Of a stretch of 64,000 nt of DNA, positions 58,460-64,000 are shown in pieces. This stretch comes from Ceratobasidium sp. AG-K (Eukaryota; Basidiomycota; Agaricomycetes; Cantharellales; Ceratobasidiaceae), in assembly GCA_037039685.1 (NCBI GenBank), contig JAWNGF010000007.1, forward strand, positions 744,001-808,000. The letters run 5' to 3'. Position 1 is the first letter of the stretch, and every line of letters starts with the position of its first letter. The notes beneath the pieces were generated by a model that saw only the letters and a program-made list of their open reading frames with translations, was not told the DNA's origin and searched no databases. A program made the position numbers and the translations under genes.

Positions 58460-60550
58460 TCACCGATAATTGTAATTCTCTAATAGATCCATGGCGGCTT
58501 GATCACGAGGCATGAATTTGCATGAGAAGGGTAAAGGATGGCTATGACCAGTGCGCATAAGCTCAACCTTTTGTAAGCTTGGGCAAGAGATACTTACAAT
58601 ACTAGGTGTGGCTGAAAAAGCTTGTAGAAATGATCTGACTGGACACCTCCAATAGCGTCTACCTTTGCCAGCAGGTCTGTACCTGGCTGCAGATTGAACA
58701 CGGACAGGATTCCAGTGCACATGATCCAGGCGCTGTTATTGGCGATATGTGATCCCGGGCAGAGGCGACGCCCGAAACCAAATATGTATTTACGAGGATC
58801 AGGGTCGGGGTTTGGCTTCAGGAAGCGGAGAGGATCAAATGTGTTTGGGTTTGGGAAGTGCTTTGGGTCGCGAAGCATAGCCCTATGTTCAGATGAGTTA
58901 AATCTACTTGTTATACCGACTCGGATAGTGGGCTTACCAAATGTTCGCGTAAATCGTAGCACCTTTTGGAATACGGTAGCCCATAAATTGCAGGTTCTCC
59001 GTGGCGGCGTGGGCAAGTCCTAGTAGATATGAATGACGTTTCACAGTTGCATGTGAGCGCAAACGTACCCATAGGTACGACAGGACACATTCGCAAAACT
59101 TCCTGCAAGAAGGCTTCCATGTATGGCATACCATCTCGATCCTTCAGTTCTGGAATCCGTCCACGCCCAACTACTCTATCGATTTCAGCTCGTGCACGTC
59201 GAGTGGCCTCAGGATGAAGTGATGCTAGTAGCACGAATCCCAATACTACACCAACTGTCTACCAAGTGCGCATAAATTACAGCACTGGGATACGCGTTGG
59301 ACCTACCGTAGTTGAACCCGCTGTCGTATTGGACGATATAAACCTGTTATCGAGCGACAGGTTTTTTATCAGCACGTACCAGTAAACATGGAGCCTGCAG
59401 TCCATTTAATCAATTCGACATCCTCCTCCGTTGCATCTCCTCCGCCTTTGGCCTCTAAAAGTCGAGATGTGTAGGATGGACAAGCCACGCGATCGGCTCG
59501 CTGAAATAAAGTACTTCAGGATCACAGTACGCGCAAAGGCAAGAGTTGTCCACCCACTACTTGCTCAAATACCATGTTGAATGGTTCGTTTGCTGACCGC
59601 TCACGTAGCTCTTTCCCCTTCTCTCCATCGACTTGGAAACCACCACCAGGGAACCAAGCGGGAATGTATCGTACTAAGATCCATAAGATTGCTGGTAGAC
59701 ATAACGGTAAAATAAAATCATACTGACGCATCGGAAAATCATTAACCAAATAGTACAGCGACGTGCCCTTGACTAGATACGAGAACGCTTGATGTATCGT
59801 TGCGAGTATTGGATCTTTCTCCACAGGTCTATACCCGTACGCCATTTTCATTATGAAATCGCCGACTACAGTAGTTGTCTGTGTGGCAAATTCATCGGGC
59901 TTAGCCGCAATGCGATGAAGTAGATCCAATGTCGAGTCGAAATGTTGGGTGGCATACGCACGTGCAGCGGCGGGATGAAGTGCCGACGCCATGACGCGTC
60001 GTAGCTTCTTGTGTCTATCATCGTGCTGTCGAAAGGCAGTGCCAGTACTCCACCCAAGACTAACTTACTGTCAATCTCACCCCACAGTGATACTAGGAAG
60101 GCTACGTACATGTCTTGGACCATTACATTCTTCGGTCGGTTTGCCGTTCCAGCGGCTTGCTTATCGAGGAGCTCTGTGGCCAACTCGATTGTGTTGACAA
60201 CTATAACCGTCTCGGACCTTGTTGTAAGACTAATAATGTCGCCTTGGGATAGTCGATTAGGAATGGCGACAGTAATAGATGGGTATATGCGCACCAAGTT
60301 TTGCTTTGTGCTCTGTCCCAAGGAGCACGTATCGATAAGGCTTATCAATCAGGTCCTTGTTGCCCCAGATCCAATTTTTAGGAGGGGAAGGTGGCAGGGA
60401 TAACCGGTTATGGTGAGGTTGACTATATCGAGCCAGCAACAGTCCCAGGACCGCAGTGAAAACAATTGATGACGTCCAGAAGATGTCGTAAGCACCGGGA
60501 GCACTGAACTGGCATTCGGAAATTTTGGTCACGATCGCCACCAATGACAT
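58460..60550 (-). CDS. Microsomal cytochrome P450 monooxygenase
   Basis: The start MSLVAIVTKISE (ATG at 60550) is followed by a hydrophobic anchor (FWTSSIVFTAVLGLLLA) and a Pro-rich hinge (LSLPPSPPKNW). A C-helix-type segment reads DDRHKKLRRVMASAL, an I-helix NTTAGSTT, K-helix LQEVLRMCP (ExxR), PNTFDPLRFL, and the heme loop FGFGRRLCPG with the ligand Cys (near 58775). About ten exons are used. The last intron (GTAAGT...CATAG) restores the C terminus FHPLPFSCKFMPRD, and the protein ends ENYNYR. It resembles the CYP2-like basidiomycete P450s often annotated as O-methylsterigmatocystin oxidoreductase-like; that name implies no substrate. The acidic residue usual in the I-helix (AGxDT) is Ser here. 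It needs an ER P450 reductase. No neighbouring biosynthetic cluster is seen. Confidence 0.9.
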
Positions 60551-62372
60551 GACGGTGGTTTGAACCGACACCGGGAGGAAAGTAGATCCACTCACAAAGA
60601 CTTTTCTCCCAGTTTTTATAAGGAAAGGTAGTATCCATGGTGCTGTTTGATGGCCCTCTGACCGGACATGGGTGATCGTTGAGTAGACGCGGAAAACCCG
60701 ATGGATGATCGGAGACCCCAAACATGGGGCTATATATCAGGTTTCCCACGCGTGCTCGACCCGACAATATGGTGGTAGTTATGTGTTTACATGCCTGCCA
60801 TCAATTCGGGACCATGATTGAAATTCGAACACCCAACAATTCGATCTTCAAGAACCACAGCAACTAAAATTGCGATTCTGGTACACCGCCATGTATCATT
60901 GACTCATAATTCAAGGTAGTAGTCCCGACGAACAGGAGTCCACCCGGTGGTGGTGCTAGCAAACGCTGAGCGTCCCTACTATATCAGCCCGATTGTGGCT
61001 CCACGATGACCCCTGTTGCCAAGGCTGGGATAGGCTGGATTCGCTTGCAAACGCACTGATCCCGCCTAGGGATAGCCTCATGGTGTTGACGCTCGTGCAG
61101 GCACGACCCAATGCTTCGGTTTACTGCAAGCTCGGGATCAACTGCACGATAGTTAGCCGGATAGCCGCAACCCAGTTTGTTTGTTTACCGAGTTCGCTCC
61201 ACACATGCTAGTTACAGCAACAAAGATAAGTGCTGGCTGAAACATAGCCGAAAGGTAATGCGTCGTCGGTTCAGCCCGCTCCACTAGGTACAACTTATTG
61301 TTGATAGCATTTATGTGCCGTGATGATGGTGTGGGTCATCGGGGATGCCATATGGCAAACAAAGTGAACTCGTAATAATCAAAATATGGGAATTCTTTGC
61401 GCTTTCCCGGGTAAATCCGAGTTCAGGGATAGATGGGTAGATTTATGTAATCGTTTGATATTCAGAGATATTGCAATCAGCAATCGTTCCGAGCTCGAGA
61501 GTTGGAGTTCGGGTTTACCGGCGTTGGAAACCCGGCAAACCATGTCACGTAAATATGAGTGCAAATAGTGTAAGAGCGCATGGCACCATGTATCGTTTGC
61601 GATCGGTACCGTGCCTGATTCGCTCACATTTTAATTCATGGGTTTTGGATATGAAAGGGATCGAGTGATTTATATGCGCATTACATATTATGCACTAATT
61701 TCAATAAGCATTTACGCGACACAAAATTCAGTAATAAACTCGCCACTTGAAGGGCGTGACGTAGTCACAGCGTATTGGTAACTAGCACAACCAGAAAAAC
61801 AAAACCACATCAGAGTGTTGTAGATTCTAGCAAATGGGCCGGTAGTGCTTGCATGAGCTCTGGTGCCTATGGTTCCCATCCTGCCGAACTGGTTCAAAGT
61901 CGCACAGGCACAGCCAACAACTTCACATCCAAATAGGTTCAATAGGGATGATGCAGGCTTCTGGAAGCATCAGGACTTACAATTCAAACCCACATCCCCC
62001 TGGAGGGGCGCCTGGAGTGATCACAACTCACGTCAGGGACGATGGATCAGGTGCGGGGAGGAGCGGACTAACACTTCATATGATCACACCCGTCTCCAAA
62101 TTTCGCGATCTGTGCATATCTCAAAAATCAGAGTCCGGGTAAGTCCAAAAAGGTCTAAATGGTACCGGAGCTTTGCAACTTGGACATGGTTTAGTATTGG
62201 CTGCGATATATTCGGTGGATGCGCGTTCGTCAGCGCGCTTATTTCGTGGCGGTTGAGGGGACCGAAGCGTGCGATCGAAGGTGGTCAAGCGCTGTTCTTC
62301 TTATGCTAACTAGGTAGATATACCTTGGCACGAGGATTATTACTTCGAGCGCGGGAAAAAAGAGCGACCTAC
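60551..62372. other. Right-end gene-poor stretch
   Basis: No recognisable gene is present. The P450 promoter lies just above 60550. A TATATAT element near 60729-60735 is about 180 nt upstream of its start. Plus-strand frames at 61849-62309 overlap each other without motif. Confidence 0.4.
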
Positions 62373-62612
62373 CTCGATATGGTGGCAGAATCTCCCCATC
62401 TCCGAATATCTGCTTCATCGAACTGCTGGAGACAGCCCGGTTGAGGGCAGGTTACTCGAGTTGCTCCTTGTACGCAAACCATGTTTTGAATATACTGTTT
62501 TCTGCATCCGGAGCATATGCATCGCGAGTGTGTGCACCGATGAGTGGGGACACGGAGGCTGCTATTTACGTCCTCGCCAAGGCAGATCACGCAAGTGCGT
62601 CGGGTGTGGGTT
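62373..62612 (-). pseudogene. RING1-type zinc finger exon (RBR E3-like fragment)
   Basis: An exon-like open segment preceded by a CAG acceptor at about 62613 encodes a RING with the spacing of RBR ligases: C-V-I-C-L-G-E ... C-T-H-S-R-C-I-C-S-G-C ... T-C-P-Q-P-G-C, followed by FDEADIRRWGD, typical of the end of RING1. A GTAGGT donor follows near 62372. I cannot find the IBR or RING2 domains downstream, or an N-terminal exon upstream, within the expected distance. It is therefore either a dead fragment or part of a gene whose other exons have diverged beyond recognition by eye. RBR ligases transfer ubiquitin via a RING2 cysteine, which is missing here. Confidence 0.5.
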
Positions 62613-64000
62613 CTGATTTACTGTGGGGTAACGCGATTGTTCCGTCGAGGTGAGTCAAGGCGACTTACTGACTAGAATTTGACTGAACTAATAGACACTC
62701 GTTATGATCCCTAACGACGCATTAGGAGACAAAAATGCGATTGGCTTACCAGTAGCTGCGCTGGAATATCGCTCAATGATCCTGAAGGCGGGACTACTGC
62801 GATTCCCATATGCTGATAGATAACCACCAGAATCTGTATCATTGTAGTAGTCCATGGTCTACTGATCTAGTACCGAAGCAAGTTAGCGACACGGTACACT
62901 GGTTATACAATCAACTTCGGGCGACTTACAAGTGGGCTGATGAGCCTGATGTGATGTGGGATAGTAGTAAGGCTGGTGAGAAGTGGGGCTTTCGATGGAC
63001 GTAAGGTCTGAAGAAGGCCTCGTGGGTCGGCGTGCCGTACCGTAATGCGCAATGTGGATATCTAAATTAGGACAAGGTGGCTGAGCCACAGATAGAAGCG
63101 ATGTGTGCATTATTTTCCCTGGCGTGCACGTGACACGCACGACTATCGGTAATTCAGGTAAAACGGGGTACGGATGCCGGATAACAACCGCGGGAATTTC
63201 GTGGCCTCGGGTCAGAGTCGGATGTGCAGTCAGTTAAATCAATTACATAAGCATTACCGCGGAAGGCAAGAGTTCGGGAACGTTATCCGTGCTGTACTCG
63301 GGGTTACAAAAAGTAATGCAAAACACGTGATCAATGTGCTTCCATTTTGGCCCGAACCAGCAGCTCGACTCACAGCAAACAGTCTTGTGAGTGATATCTA
63401 AACAATAATTGTTTCTAGTCTATACGATGTATATACAGTCAAAAACTCGAGAAGCAATGTGCATTTTTGAGTAAGTTATACCGCATATAGTTGGAGGTAG
63501 TTCCCGAGCGGCATTTGCAACGAGCACGGGTAGCTATGGCTGTGTCATTCGCTACGTTGCGTAATTTGCTCTCCTACCCACGGGAACTGACGCGTAACAA
63601 TCCGAACAACCCATTTTACTCCCTAACCGCTGGCCAAATCCTCCCAGGTGTTTGGTAGCCCGGCGTCAACCATCGCCCTTTCCGGGTAGTTTATTCGGTA
63701 TTGATGGGTTGGAAAAAATATTCATAACGCTACTCACGCGTATCTATACAGACTAGAGGTATGCCGTTAGCTGTGCTGGGCATCTTGTTCGACCATACCT
63801 TGAATCTTTTATGGCGTTAATGTTATTTCTATTATCAAAACACAGCAAGGATTGAAGGCTGAGATGCGACATAAATGGTGTTAGCTTAATCGTGGGGTGG
63901 ATGGGCAAAGAATCAAATCGGATTAATGGCATGCTCATCGAACAGAGTGACGTGTGCTTTATGATCGAACAGTGCGGGGCTACACACACTCTCAGAGGAC
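62613..64000. other. Right terminus, no recognisable gene
   Basis: Open frames at 62883-63140 (minus, Ser/Thr/His/Pro-rich) and 63174-63401 (plus) have no motif. Nothing here is supportable. Confidence 0.4.

Overview
The window looks like nuclear DNA of a filamentous basidiomycete, most likely an Agaricomycete close to Rhizoctonia/Ceratobasidium. This is an inference from gene content and architecture. Genes are split by many introns of about 48-65 nt (GTAAGT/GTGAGT donors, CTAAC/CTGAC-type branch sites). The families present are those expanded in such fungi: MYND-finger proteins, fungal-type protein-kinase remnants, F-box/LRR relatives, psi-factor-producing oxygenase, multi-PAS hybrid histidine kinases and a CCL2-like beta-trefoil lectin. 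I saw no rRNA, convincing tRNA, CRISPR or bacterial-type operon. Gene models were spliced by hand. Those for the oxygenase, MYND protein, lectin and the first HEF/NC gene were checked for frame closure.

Left arm (1-12.2 kb and 16.2-26 kb): gene-poor and rich in degenerate copies. It holds a broken MYND gene (about 1.07-1.86 kb) beside an intact paralogue (3.24-5.29 kb), and a protein-kinase pseudogene (19.65-20.29 kb). It also holds two poorly characterised families, each present more than once. One is a Cys/His-motif protein (8.09-9.04 kb minus; 25.1-25.9 kb plus). The other is a short protein with a conserved RI(R/K)GG..CC motif followed by a Pro/Lys/Ala-rich exon (6.7-7.5 kb minus; 21.2-21.8 kb plus; 22.7-23.0 kb plus). 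A large intact fatty-acid dioxygenase/P450 fusion gene (ppo type, 17 exons, 12.24-16.18 kb minus) lies inside this arm.

Core (26-60.6 kb): gene-dense and mostly housekeeping. It holds an ARMC8/GID5-type subunit of the GID/CTLH ubiquitin ligase (plus), the TPR subunit of TFIIIC (plus), a frame-damaged F-box/LRR gene (plus), and two tandem paralogous hybrid histidine kinases (minus) with a CCL2-like lectin gene between them. It continues with a CobW/G3E GTPase with a His-rich tail, a secreted M14 metallocarboxypeptidase and a microsomal cytochrome P450 (all minus).

Right end (60.6-64 kb): gene-poor again, with only a RING1-like exon of an RBR ubiquitin-ligase type.

The genes do not form one pathway. 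The clearest local themes are repeated duplication and decay in the left arm, and the duplicated sensor kinase flanking a lectin gene. The best candidate for something undescribed is the repeated linkage of the HEF/NC protein family with the RIRGG-CC mini-protein family.
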